Assembly (NCBI GenBank): GCA_035236585.1
Contig: CP141133.1
Coordinates: 46,269,729 to 46,333,728, forward strand
Length of the DNA: 64,000 nt
Origin: Warburgia ugandensis
Taxonomy: Eukaryota > Streptophyta > Magnoliopsida > Canellales > Canellaceae
Direction: 5' to 3'
This document shows, in pieces, positions 24,650 through 39,060 of the stretch (positions are counted from its first letter, which is position 1; the number at the start of each line of letters is the position of its first letter). A model generated the notes under the pieces. That model saw only the letters and a program-made list of their open reading frames with translations, was not told where the DNA came from and ran no database searches. The translations under genes and the position numbers were made by a program.

Positions 24650-25848
24650 ATTGCAATAGATTTGTGGTTTGGCTTTTTGTTTAGATTGTTTATCTTTAGT
24701 CATAGTTTTAGGTTGTATTACATTAGGATTTTTGCTTTGTTCTTGTATATTTTGATAATTCCTCAAAGGTTGACATATCTTACTTGTTTTATGTGAGTAG
24801 AATTTGGAAAAAGGAGTGGGGGAGATCTTATGGGCCATAGCTAGATAAATGTAATTAGGATTTTGTTATATCTTAGATTAGGTTTTCTATTGAACTTGAA
24901 GTGAGGCCCCATTGTAATTTGCAATTATTTGTTTCATTTTAAATGGGTTGTAATAATATAGGGTAGGTGTGGGGTATCGTATGACACACTCAATCTTCAT
25001 TAGATATCCCATTGTAAGCTTCTCTCACTCTATTTTATTTTCTTAGGGTAGTTGCATTTAGTGTAGTTTGTGTATTTGGTTGATAGTGTAATTCATATAG
25101 CTTGGGATCATTCATAATACTTGTTTCATCTTATTTAGGGTTGTTGCATTAGTTGTGCACTTATCTAACACTTAGTTAGATAGTATATAGGTAAACATTA
25201 GTTTCCTTTCCTTCTATTGCATTACATGTTTGTTGCTTTATAGTGGATGTTCACATTGATAGAAAGGTTCTCGCAGGAACCCTCATAAGATAAGGATTGG
25301 ATTTCATCACCAAATACTTGGCCCACCTAGGTAATCACTCAATTTCCCTCTGTGCTTGTGATTCCAATTGTTAATCTTAATTTAAATCAAGTAACAAGAG
25401 ACCTAGGGTTTTGAGCTCATAGGACCCTTTTTGAATAAGGTGATCTATTGCCACTCTAGTGGCTCTTGAACTTTGTGTTTATAGTGTGTATCCAAAATCC
25501 AAGTGATTTTCCCATGCCTTATTTTGATGGTTGTTAAGGTCTAAATGCCTCCTTCAATGAGAATTGTATCAACCATCTTGGGCAAGACCTAATTGGTTTG
25601 TGATAATCATGTATGGATGAAATAAGGAGCTGTCTAGCTTTAGGTTAAAAGCTATAACCTCATACATTAACCAAGATCATCAGTTCAAGCTTGTTAGCAT
25701 TAGGATTCTTGGCATATCATTTAGAATTAGGAGTCATGTCTAGAGTTTGGTCGAATCATTTAAATAGTTTTTCATTTTAGTGCATGTAAGGTCATCAATC
25801 TTAGAAGAATGTGATATCAACATTTGATCCTAAATTGAATGTAAGCAC

Positions 25849-26041
25849 ATGCTAGGGGTTAGAAATCCAATTCCTAATGCCATGGCTAAACCACAGGCAG
25901 AAGTTGAGTGCAAGGATATTAGAGATTTCTATGTACCACTCCAGTTAAATACTCCATCATGCATCACCTTACCACCCGTCATTGTAGACCATTTTGAACT
26001 TAAACCTAGAGTCATTCATCTTCTCCCTATATTCAATGATC

Positions 26042-26109
<68 letters not shown>

Positions 26110-26400
26110 ACATAGCAACATATCAAGGAATTCCTTAATATTTGTACTACATTAAAATTCTAAAATTTTCAGATCATTCTATTAGGCTAAGGTTGTTCCC
26201 CTTCTCATTAAAAAATAAGGCCTAATCTTGGCTAAATTGATGAATCGACAAAAACCTTCTACCAATCATAGAATAAGATTTGACATAATATAAATAACAA
26301 TTATGAAACTATTGCCATGATAGAAATGTAAATAAGTTAGATGGCAGCTACCTAGAATGAAAGAGGAAAAGGACAATTCCCTAATTGCCAATCCCAAACC
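25849..26400 (+). pseudogene. Athila-2 gag remnant
   Basis: The first part (25849-26043) reads DIRDFYVPLQLNTPS, then VIVDHFELKPRVIHLLP, which matches the Athila Gag N-terminus (RTLRDY, then a NFEIKP-type motif). A GA microsatellite interrupts it. Beyond it, HIKEFLNICTT, then RLFPFSLK-like and WLN-like pieces in shifting frames (26113-26250) match the next conserved Gag block. Stops and frame changes remove any coding ability. The tail to about 26860 is too decayed to assign. Confidence 0.65.
26044..26106. repeat. (GA)n microsatellite inside gag
   Basis: About 31 GA units. It is translated as an Arg-Glu repeat in the open frame and sits at a defined place in the Gag text. Confidence 0.95.
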
Positions 26401-26869
26401 CTAATGACTAGTTTGAAAAAGGGTCACCTTCAAATTCCCTAATCGCCAATCCCATGAGCAAGCGAAGTCCATAACTACCCTTAGGAGTGGCCTTAAGGTT
26501 GATGACAAAGTCAGGAAAATTTAGGAAAGCTTAGCAAAGGAAGAACTAGTTAAAACATAGGAGGGAGAAGAGACAAAAATTTCATATTCCATCTGAGCCT
26601 ATAGTGGAGGGACCATATGCTCCCAAACCTCCATTCCCTCATTTACTCAACTAGCCTAAGAGAGGAAAAAATTTCAATGATATAATGAATGCATTCAAGC
26701 ATGTGCAAATTAATGTCCCATTACTAAACATTATTAAGGATATTCCTACTTTTGACAAGTTTTCTAAAGAACTCTAAACACAAAAGCGAAAGCTTAATGT
26801 GCAATAGAAAGCCTTCCTCACTGAGTAGGTGAGCTCTTTAATCTAATGCTAAACCCCTCCTAAGTTTAG

Positions 26870-27350
26870 CCACCCTGGGTGTCCTACTGTTCTAATTGAT
26901 AGGTCACTACTTGATTTAAGGCTAGTGTTAACCTATTCTAATTGTCTATCTATGAGTAACTAGGGCTCAGTGACCTTCATGCAACCAATACCCCTTTGTA
27001 GTTAGCAAATAGATCAGTGAAGATTCCACATGGTATGGTTGAGGATGTTCCAATATAGGTGGACAAGTTTTACTTTCCTACAGATTTCATTATCTTGGAT
27101 ACTCAGCCTGTGTCACACCTCATTAGTCAGATTCTTGTAATTCTTGAATGTCTATTTTTAGTAATGTCCAATTCTATCATCAACTATAGGAATGTTGTGA
27201 TGATTTATCCTTTGGAAGTATGAAAGTCAAGCTCAATGTTTTTAATGTCGATCATCAGCATCTAGACCTAGATGATTCTTGTGTGGTAAATTTAATTGAA
27301 GGTCTACTTCAAAATGCTAGTCCACCATTATTTATCTTAAACCCACTTGA
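26870..27350 (+). pseudogene. Athila-2 protease / linker remnant
   Basis: DPGCPTVLIDRSLLDLRASVNL-like text (26870-26940) is the Athila protease region, where intact copies have a LDLGASVN motif; Gly is replaced by Arg here. ANRSVKIPHGMVEDVPI then VDKFYFPTDFIILD (27005-27105) is the conserved segment downstream. The open frame at 27220-27504 covers the start of the linker to RT (VNLIEGLL and acidic text). Stops break the frame at several points. Confidence 0.65.
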
Positions 27351-27959
27351 GGCATGTCTAGCACATTTTAACTATAATGTTATAAACAACTCTATTGATA
27401 AGGTGAATAATCCTTTAGATGATGAGCCTATTATGGATATGTCTAAATGGGCCCTCACATGGAACCACTTCATCCATCAGAAGCTGTACCTATACCTTCT
27501 ATAAAAAACCACCCACATTAGTCTTAAAGCATTTACTTTAAAATTTGAAATTTCCTTACTTAGGACTAGATGAAACCTTACCTTCAATCATATCCTCATA
27601 TCTAAATAAAGAATGAGAAGGTAAACTTCTTGATTTTCTTAGAGAACATAAGATAGCCTTAGGGTGCACGATAGTCAATGCTAAAGGTATTAGGCCTATT
27701 GTGTGCATGCATAGATTCAACTAGAAGAAAATTACAAACCATCTAAGGAAACACAAAGGATATTAAACCTAAACATTAATAAGGTAGTGAGTGAGGAAGT
27801 GGTCAAACTCCTAGATGTTGATGTCATTTACTCTATTTTTGGCAACACTTAAATAATCAAAGTTTAGGTTGTCTCCAAGAAGTCTAGAGTCATGGTAGTC
27901 CAAAATGAGGATGAGTTAGTTCCCACTTGCATGACCACCAGGTGGTAAGTTTGTATAGA

Positions 27960-28680
27960 TTACTAAAAAATGAACTTGGCCACAAGGAAAGACCATTTTC
28001 ATCTTCTATTTATAGATCAAACACTAAAAAGGTTAGCTGGCCATAGTTATTACTACTTTCTTAGTGGATACTCTGGTTATAACTAAATCCCTATAGCACT
28101 TGAGGACTAGGAGAAGACTACCTTCACTTGCTCTCTTGGGACCTTCTCTTATCATCATATGCCTTTTCGACTTTATAATGCTCTAACTTATTTTCAAAGG
28201 TGTAAGTTGTGCATATTTTTAGATATGATGGAGAGGCTCTTAGAAGTGTTTATGGATGATTTTTTAGTGTTTGGTTCTTCATTTGATGAATGCATGCACC
28301 ATTTAAAACTTGTCCTTACTAGGTGATAGGAAAAGAATTTAGTGTTGAAGTGGGAAAACTATCATTTTATGGTTCAAAGTGGCATTGTTCTAAGCCACAT
28401 GATATCACATAATGGTATAGACATAGACAAAGCCAAAGTGGCTTTAATCTCTAACCTTCCTCCTCCAAGGACGGTGAAGCAAATCTGCTCAATTTTAGGC
28501 TTTATATAAGATTCATCAAGGACTTTAGTAAAATTGCAAAGCCTCTATATAGTTTACTTACAAAGAGGCATCTTTTGACTTTGATGATGGATGCATGAAA
28601 GTATTTGAGTGCTTAAAAGGATAAGTTGACTTTTAGCAATTATTATTCAATCACCAGATTGGAGTGCACTATTTGAGCTA
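27960..28680 (+). pseudogene. Athila-2 reverse transcriptase remnant
   Basis: The text from 'aaagaccattttcatcttcta' (27985) gives the RT finger/palm region. The catalytic box reads VFMDDFLVFGSSFDECMHHLKLVL (28248-28320), with the two Asp residues retained. It is followed by LVLKWENYHFMV and GIDIDKAKVALISNLPPPRTVKQICSI (28420-28495). Stops and small deletions interrupt it. 27505-27960 is poorly preserved early RT and linker. Confidence 0.8.
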
Positions 28681-29060
28681 ATGTATAATGCTTCAGACCA
28701 TGTGATTGGAGCTGTGTTGGGGCAGCATATTGATAAACTTTCCCACATGATATATTATGCTAACAAGACACTCAATGACACCCAACTTATTTATTCCACT
28801 ATAGAAAAAGAGTTGGTGGTAGTTGTTTTTGTGCTGGATAAGTTTAGATCTTACTTGCTAGGATTTAAGGTTATAGTATACTCAGATCATGCAGCTTTAA
28901 AATATCTTCTTTGTAAGAATGATGCCAAGCCTAGGCTGATCTAATGGTTACTATTACTATAAGAATTTAATTTTGAAATACAGGATAAGAAAGGTTCCAA
29001 AAATGTTGTAGCAAACCAGTTATCCATGCTAATTATGGGGTCTACTAGCAAAAATGTTCC
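28681..29060 (+). pseudogene. Athila-2 RNase H remnant
   Basis: The open frame 28681-28944 reads [13 protein letters not shown], then [39 protein letters not shown], then [14 protein letters not shown]. This is the Ty3 RNase H core with the DAS (here NAS), E (in EKEL) and D (in YSDH) positions visible; the first catalytic Asp is changed to Asn. After a stop at 28942, QEFNFEIQDKKGSKNVVAN continues to about 29020. Confidence 0.85.
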
Positions 29061-29069
29061 ATAATAAAA

Positions 29070-30260
29070 ACCTTTCTATATGAGCAGATTTTGCACATTT
29101 CTTGGTTGCCTTGGTATGCAAATATAGTAAATTATTTGGTCACAACCCACATGCCTAATCACTTTTCTAAACAAGATAGGAAAAGATTTATCACTGAAGT
29201 TAAACACTTTACATGGGACGATCCATACTTATTTAAGTGCTATCCTGATCAGGTCATTTGGAGATGTGTACCAGATATTGAACATCATAAGGTCATATCC
29301 TTTTTTCACAACCATGCATTGGTGGGCCATTTTAGTTCTAGAAAGATAGGTGTAAAGGTATTACAGTGTGGTTTTTATTAGCCACTATTTTCAAGGATTC
29401 ACATACTTATTGCATAGCATGTGCTAGATGTCAACAGTGAAGGAGCACAGGAAAAAGAAATATGATGCCTTTGAACCTTATCTTGATCATTGACCCTTTT
29501 GATGTTTGGGCATTGATTTTATGGGACCTTTTTCTTAACCCTTTTTATATTATCTATACATCCTTATGGGGTTGGACTATGTGTCTAAATGGGTAGCAGC
29601 TATACCATGCAAGATCAATGACCACAAGGTGATGGTCAAGTTCTTAAAAGAACATATATTTGCACACTTTAGTACTCTTAGGGCAATAATTAGTGATAGG
29701 GGTAAACATGTTTGTAATAGGGTATTTGAGAACCTAATGATGAAATATGGTGTTAACCATAATATAGCTACCCCTTATCATTCACAAATGAGTGGACAAG
29801 TAAAAGTGTAAAATAGGGAGATAAAGCAAATTTTAGAAAAGACAGTCAATCCGAATTGGAAAGACTAGTCTCAGAGGCTTAGTGACACTTCATGGGCCTA
29901 TCGTACTACATATAAGATACCTATAGGCATGTCACCCTACTGCTTGGTCTATGGAAAGGCTTGCTACCTACTAGCAGAACTTGATCATAAATCATATTGG
30001 GCCATTAAAAGGCTCAATTTTGGCCTAGATACTGCTGGAACCCATAGGAAACTCCAACTCAATGAGTTGGATGAGTTGAGGAAAGATGCATATGAGTCTG
30101 CAAAGCTATACAAAGACTGCATGAAGAGCAATCATGATAAGCAGATCTTAAGAAAGTCCTTCACCCCAGGAAAATAAGTCCTTTTGCATAATCTATATTG
30201 CATCTATTTCCAGGAAAACTTAGATCACGATGAACTAGAAGCTACATAGTACATATTGCA
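29070..30260 (+). pseudogene. Athila-2 integrase remnant, catalytic Glu changed to Lys
   Basis: Three open pieces cover integrase. 29091-29381 holds the N-terminal zinc-binding region (HFTWDDPYLFKCYPDQVIWRCV, HNHALVGHFS). 29566-29811 is the catalytic core (YVSKWVAAIPCK, AIISDRGKHVCN, ATPYHSQMSGQV). 29929-30177 is the region [31 protein letters not shown] that is diagnostic for Athila/Tat. A one-base loss near 29513 breaks the frame before the first catalytic Asp. The third catalytic residue, in the GQVE motif of related copies, is Lys (GQVK, 29800-29805), and a stop follows. The gene is dead. Confidence 0.82.
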
Positions 30261-30379
30261 TATCCTCACAAGGGTGTCAAGATAGAAAAGGATGGAGATA
30301 TCTCCAAAGTGAATGGGCAAAGGTTAAAACCCTACTAAGAGTTGGTAAACCTAAAGTGGAAGAAACATCACTTGAGGAA

Positions 30380-30638
30380 CTAGTATATTAGGACCAGCCT
30401 TAGTGTCGCATAACACCTGCGTGCACGTCATGAGCTACATTCATCGCTATCATTGTATGGAGTGTCTGGCTAAAAACATTAAACTTAATGCTCAATCTAG
30501 GAGGCAACCTAGGGTTTTTACAGTCTCACTATTCTACATCACTCATTTATCATATGTGTCCTATCTTTCAAAACATTGGGGACAATGTTTAATTGAAGTT
30601 GGGGCATAGATATGCATGAGATTTTGAGTTTTTCTTAA

Positions 30639-30669
<31 letters not shown>

Positions 30670-31599
30670 GTCAAAGTTCCTTTACTGTGATGAGAATTGG
30701 ATTTTTAGAAGCTTAGTATTTTCACTAATTTAATTTATTAATAGAAATGCATATGGTTAATTTTGCATTTTATTCATGTCCTAAAGTGTTTTATGAAAGT
30801 TAAGTCTTGAAATATACTTATACAATGCATAGTCTAGACTAATAGATGGTTATAACTTAGAGACCCTAAGGAAATCAATGGAGACGTATATACCCAAGTG
30901 AGTTTTACAAACTATACTTTTGAGGGATATATCTAATTCCATATTTTCTTTAGTGGACATTACTTTGAAAGGTTCTAGTATCTTTGTTTTGGTCAAAATT
31001 CCAGGAACTTAAAAGTGTACTAACTTTGTTACCTGGATATTTATTGAATTTGATAGGCTTTAAGAAAGCTAGGAAATGATATAGGTCATCCTTGTTACAG
31101 TCTAGAGATATAAAGCCTACCTAAATACTATATCACTAATTTAGACCTCTGAGCCTCTTAGTAATCCTTTTCTTTTCAAAATCCCATTTGCCTTAACCCA
31201 AAAACCCAATAAGAAGACTATCCAATATCCATTACCTATCTTTCAAAATTGAGTAGAGATGGTAGAAATACTAAGAAATGAAAAATATTGAAAGCGTCTA
31301 TAAAGAAAGTATTCTTTCTCTGAAATACTAAGAAAAAGAGTATTATTAGAAAAATAAGAAAAGAGAAAGAAAAATACAAAAGGGATATTCACTTCAATAT
31401 AGTCAAAGTAGAAAATTTGTCATTCATCAATTGAAGACCTCTACTTAGATTTTGATTATTTTGATTATTACTTGAAATTTTCCACATGTGTCCATGCATG
31501 TAATGTAGTTGTTTTAAATACTTCCAATTCTTGTATACCTAGTGTTTAGTAAAATACCTAACTTAATCTTTTCATTTCTATCAAGTCTCCACACACAGA

Positions 31600-31600
<1 letters not shown>
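30380..31600 (+). mobile_element. Athila-2 region downstream of integrase
   Basis: Collinear with 45150-46320 of the third Athila. The conserved block ACATTGGGGACAATGTTT (30573-30590) is followed by AAGTTGGGG, a short GA repeat, 'tgatgagaattgga', an 'aacttagagacc' block and the 'gagtagagatgg' to 'attcacttcaa' stretch. The 68-aa frame at 30403 has no recognisable domain. The terminal GCTCGAG-type motif and polypurine tract of the family were not found before the text becomes unrecognisable at about 31600. Confidence 0.5.
30639..30662. repeat. (GA)n microsatellite
   Basis: About 12 GA units within the Athila-2 3' region. The third Athila has only a short A-run at the matching place (about 45399). 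Confidence 0.9.
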
Positions 31601-34755
<3,155 letters not shown>

Positions 34756-34759
34756 AACA

Positions 34760-35930
34760 AATGGGTTGGATTGATTGTCATTTTCCAACAATGATCTTTG
34801 AGTCAATCAAGCATCTGTCCCTTCTCCAATTGACTGGCAAAAACAACATCGATTACCTAGCATTGGTTCCTCCTTTCTCTTCCTCTTTTTCTTCTCCTCT
34901 ACTTCTCCCCCTTCTTCTTCTTCCTCTTTTTCTTCTATTTTGTCTTCTCTCACCATCAAGTAAGTTTGGGCATCATTAGCATGGAAAGTCGTTGGTAGCC
35001 TATATCCCCCTCTTTCTCTTTTTCTCCTTCTACCCCTTCTTCTTCCTCCTCTTTTTCTTCTCCTCTTTCTTCCCTAACCATCAGGTGGGGTTGGGGGTCA
35101 TCAACGTGAAAAGTCACCGATGGCTTAGATCCACCCTTGTTCTCCTCCTCTCTTCCTCTCTTTCCCCCTACTTCTTCTTCATCTTTTTCTTCTCCTCTTT
35201 ATTTTCCTCCTTCTTCTCTAACTGTCGTATTTCCTCTCCTATGAGTTTGGACATCATCGGTGTGGAATGTCACTGGCAGCCTGGATCCTCCCTCTTTCTC
35301 CTACTCTCTTCTTTTCCTTCTCCCCCTTCTTCTTCCTCCTCCTTACTCATCCTCTCCCCTCTCTTGTCTCTCCTTTCTTCTCTTCAATAAGCTCTACTAA
35401 GGTTTCCTCTTTTTGGGTTTTGGACAACATACCTTGGTCTATTCTCTTTCTGTCAATTAATGACTTAGGTGGGAAAGGGGTGCCATTATCAAAATGGCTA
35501 GCACCTTTAGTTATTTAATAATTTAATTTTGGGTAATTTTAAACTTGAAAATTATAATGTTTTTACTATTTGGCACATTAATATAGTTAATTATAATAAA
35601 AAATAGATGAAAGCTACTCAAATCTCAAATTTCTGCAATGGGGCCCATTATGTTTAATTACCAAATTACCCTTTTCAAGAAAAATCAAAACTTATTCATT
35701 CAAATTTTGATTTTAGCAAACTTAGTGTCGTTGGAATCATTTTCTAAGAACAATCCTAATATTGACGTTTTAATATTTGAATTGATGTCTAAAAAATTTT
35801 ACTTTCTAAAACTCTAGAAATTGAGAATTTTAAAATTATTCACTTTTCATTCTTATTTATATAATTCAAAGTTTTTGTAAATTTCTATTTAAAAATCAAA
35901 TATGTTATATAATGATTAGTGTAAATTTAG
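34760..35930 (-). mobile_element. LTR-like fragment with pyrimidine-rich tandem repeats
   Basis: A long CT-rich tract carries a diverged repeat of 'ACCATCAGGTG..GTTTGG..CATCA..GTG.AAAGTC' near 34960, 35080 and 35225 (spacing about 120-145 bp). Then 'ggaaaggggtgccattatcaaaa' (35470) matches 'ggaaaaggggtgtcgttatcaaaa' at 49153 in the minus-strand solo LTR, and AT-rich text follows as in the LTR end. It is thus probably a relative of that LTR family in minus orientation. Open frames of 72-132 aa here are Leu/Ser/Phe-rich translations of the CT tract and are not genes. Confidence 0.42.
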
Positions 35931-36094
35931 TTGATCATTCTTGGTGGTCACATCCTACTTTTCTTACCCTCGAAAGCTACTATTTTAACTATGACATGGG
36001 GACCATGAAAATCAATAACAATAGCAAATATGTGAATATAGTTCTAGTTCACAGTTAGGATTTGGATGAGGATAGGTAACTAAGAGTAGAAAAT

Positions 36095-38000
36095 TTGAAG
36101 TTGTTTAGTGTAAACGACTTTAAGAGTTTATACTTTTGAAGTTGTTTAGCACTAAACGGCTTCAAAAGTAATAGACTTTTTAAGTCATTTGAACTAAATG
36201 GCATTAAAAGTACATAGTTTTAAAGTTGTTTGCACTAAATGACTTTATAAATTTATTTTCAATTGAAATTATATATATTTTATATTAGTACTTTACAATA
36301 CCTAACACAATTAATACACAATGAAATAGATTTTTTATAATAGTCAACATTGATTCATGCATTCTTTGTACACACATATATAAACACGTGAACAAGAAAA
36401 TCAAGGTATTTTTTATAATAGCTTCTCATTTATCATCCTTTTATGATATATATATATATATATATAGTCACATATAGCTCACTTATCAATCCATATAGCT
36501 CATGACAAAAGAGCTAGTTATAAATTTGGAATTATATTGCAACTCACAAATACAATCCATATATCCCCAACTATAATTTTCAAACCCAAGCACCCTCCTC
36601 ATCATTATCATGCACATAATCCTCATTCTCACAGAGTACTACTTCAATTGATGGGCTTGTTTTGGTAATACAAGGGTAATTTATTTCAGTATCTCTAGGT
36701 CATCTTCATGATAAAAATCCCTCAAAAAGGATAATAAAATAGTTGACCATTTCTCTTATCATGTCCATCTTGCATGTAAAATACTTGTTTTGCTTGAGAT
36801 GCTAAATAAATTGATCATTTTTATAGCCGATCTTATTGAGCTCAACCAATGTTAATCCAAGGGCATTAGTTTTGATGTTGTCTTTGTTATGTTCCAAAGC
36901 CCATATCTCTCATAGAACCCATAACAAATATCAGCTACCACTATTGGCCTATTATCCTTTGAATTAGAAAAGATGTAGCATTGGCAACTAAGCTAACCCC
37001 ACTATTCTATTGGACTCTTGAGTTCTCACAGTCTTTCATGTAAAACCGATAACCATTGATGGTATATCCAACATATTTTATTACTTTTGGTCATGGTCTC
37101 ATCATCGTCCAACCCAAGGATTCGAATATACTATTGCCTAATACTTCTTGCTAATCTTCAATCTATGTATACACATATTAAGTAGGATATATGATTATTG
37201 CAATTAAGTAAGATTTTAATTGAAGTCCCATTTATTAAAGAGTCTATGGATTGACCCATATTTACTATCTATGCTACAGTAGCCTCGTGCACATGCAGAA
37301 GTAATATTTAAAACACCATTACTTGTTATTGTATTTTTCATTTGCCTAAAGTATATATGATTTGTTTATTTGAATTAGGGGATGAATGAGGGGTTGCTAG
37401 AGTGTGAAAGTAAATGAGTGTCTATGGAGAAGTTTGGGTGCAGGCACTCGTGAAATTTTTTTTTTATGTTTTTGAATTTTTATATTCAATGTGGATAGTG
37501 GAATTTAATGTGGATGTTGTAGTGAATGTCTAGAATGTGGAATGTGGATAAATTTTATTTTTGTTCATGTCTTTGAAGATTGTAAGAATATGAAGATGTG
37601 TATATTAAATGTGTATGGAGAAGTGTGGATCCAAGTACTTGGGAAGCTTTTTTCCTATGTCTTTGAATTTTTTTATGTTGGTAGTGGATGTGCATAGATG
37701 TTGAATATGGAAGTGCATGTAGATACTATAATTTCTTTTTCCATGTCTTTGAAGATTGTAGGAAGACTGTAATAGTAGGAAGATTGTATATTGTCATTGA
37801 ATATGTGGGAACATTCTAATAGCAGGTTAATATAGATGTATAGTAGGTAAAAGCAAAAAAAAATTAAGAAGGTTTTAAAGATGGTTTTGGAAATCCATCT
37901 TAGAAAGTAGCAACTTTTTTAAGACAGTTATGAGAAACTGTCTTAAGAAGTATGTACTTTTTAAGATGTTTTTCTTGAATTATCTTAAAAGGGATCTATC
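36095..38000 (-). mobile_element. Probable CACTA element remnant bounded by hairpin arrays
   Basis: Imperfect hairpins occur on both sides of a DUF4216 remnant. On the left, near-identical arms around 36133-36168 (CTTTTGAAGTTGTTTAG against CTAAACGGCTTCAAAAG) recur in diverged form at 36108 and 36215. On the right are 37878-37901 (AAGATGG with CCATCTT) and 37919-37946 (TTAAGACAGTT with AACTGTCTTAA). Arrays of short inverted motifs near the ends are typical of En/Spm elements. CACTA terminal inverted repeats and a 3-bp target duplication were not found, so the limits are approximate. Confidence 0.5.
36575..37125 (-). pseudogene. Decayed CACTA transposase DUF4216 domain, second copy
   Basis: On the minus strand the text reads YTINGYRFYMKDCENS, then NSGVSLVANATSFSNSKDNRPIV (about 37060-36950), then ICYGFYERYGLW, a NKIGYKND-like segment (36830), QAKQVFYM (36780) and GFLSxEDD-like text (36710). 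It ends with a 'YVHDNDEEGAWV' equivalent (36620-36585). It aligns base for base over long stretches with 4300-4890 on the other strand. Stops and frameshifts are present. The rest of the transposase is absent. Confidence 0.75.
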
Positions 38001-38540
38001 AAACAATGCAAAACACTAAAAATGCAACAATTATTAATTATGCTTTCTATATGCACTTATACTATCAAACAATGCAAATACAAACCCTAATCTAAGAATT
38101 AAAAGGAGTGAGGAAACTTACAGTGGGGTTTTTGATGAAGATCAAGTGTGAACCACCTTATCCTACATTTGCCTATATTATACAATCCTTTATAAATTGA
38201 AATGGAAATTGCAAATTACAAAGGGGCCTCACAAGAAGATTCACTCAAAAGAAAAAGGAAAGTCCTATTCTAAGAAAGCATAGAAACTTCTATTTGAATG
38301 TGCATGGATATTGATAGTACATATTTGATGTTTCTTTTAGTGGTTTAAGGTTTCAAGCATATTTGGGTTATATTTGAAAATTAAAATTTAATGTTATTGA
38401 TGTTTGAAATGAATTTATATTAGAGGACTAGTACTGAATGACATAGATAATTATAATGGCTGATCATGATGTAGGACATGTCAGATGTGTAAAAGATGGA
38501 AGCACATGGTGTTTTCCCTCACAATCTAATGTAGAAGCAC
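38001..38540. other. Unassigned AT-rich sequence
   Basis: No feature recognised. The phrase 'ctatcaaacaatgcaaa' occurs twice (37987 and 38054), a short duplication at the edge of the CACTA-like region. Confidence 0.35.
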
Positions 38541-39060
38541 CATCACAATTTCTAAAAACTCTCAAAAATTACAAGGAAAAAGAATATATCAAAATTACTA
38601 TTCATGTGTTATTGTTTACATGAATTGTAAAAACATGAATAATAACATAATTCACATTACTACTCGTAGCAGGACTGTTTTAGACATTTTTGGATCATTT
38701 TGAGTTATTTCTATTTTGGCTTCTTAGTACTTTCTACTTGTATTTTTTTCATTTTGAGTACGAGTTCATATAAGAAGTCTTTTACTAAGGAGTTTCTATT
38801 TTATGCAGACTTAGTTTTAGAATGTTTTCTATTTTAATTAAGATTACTTTAGCAATTTTTGTTTTAGAGCTTTTAGGAGCTTTTTACTTGCAACCAATCT
38901 TTAGTTTGTTTCTAGTCAGTACAGCTAAGAAAGTCTATAAAAAGCATTGTATTGGGTGTTTGACATTAGGTCTAATGAATGAAATGCTCAGTTTAATTCT
39001 TGTCTCTTTCTTCTTTTTTATTTATTGATTCATACCTTTATTACTACTTCATTCTGCATC
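38540..39060 (+). mobile_element. Possible solo LTR or LTR fragment with TATA box
   Basis: The stretch has the texture of a Copia-type LTR: 'tactattcatgtgttattg', 'attactactcgtagcagg' and T-rich text with 'ttctattttggcttcttag'. A TATA-like GTCTATAAAAAGC (38934-38946) is followed 50 bp on by 'aatgaatgaaatgctcag', reminiscent of an AATAAA-like R region. No termini or target duplication were identified, so this is a weak call. The 68-aa hydrophobic frame at 38822-39028 lies within it and is not considered a gene. Confidence 0.3.

Noticed and set aside
34992..35390. 132-codon plus frame rich in Phe, Leu and Ser, suggestive of a membrane protein
   Set aside because: It follows the CT-rich tandem repeats; hydrophobicity comes from TTC/CTC codons, not from a conserved protein.
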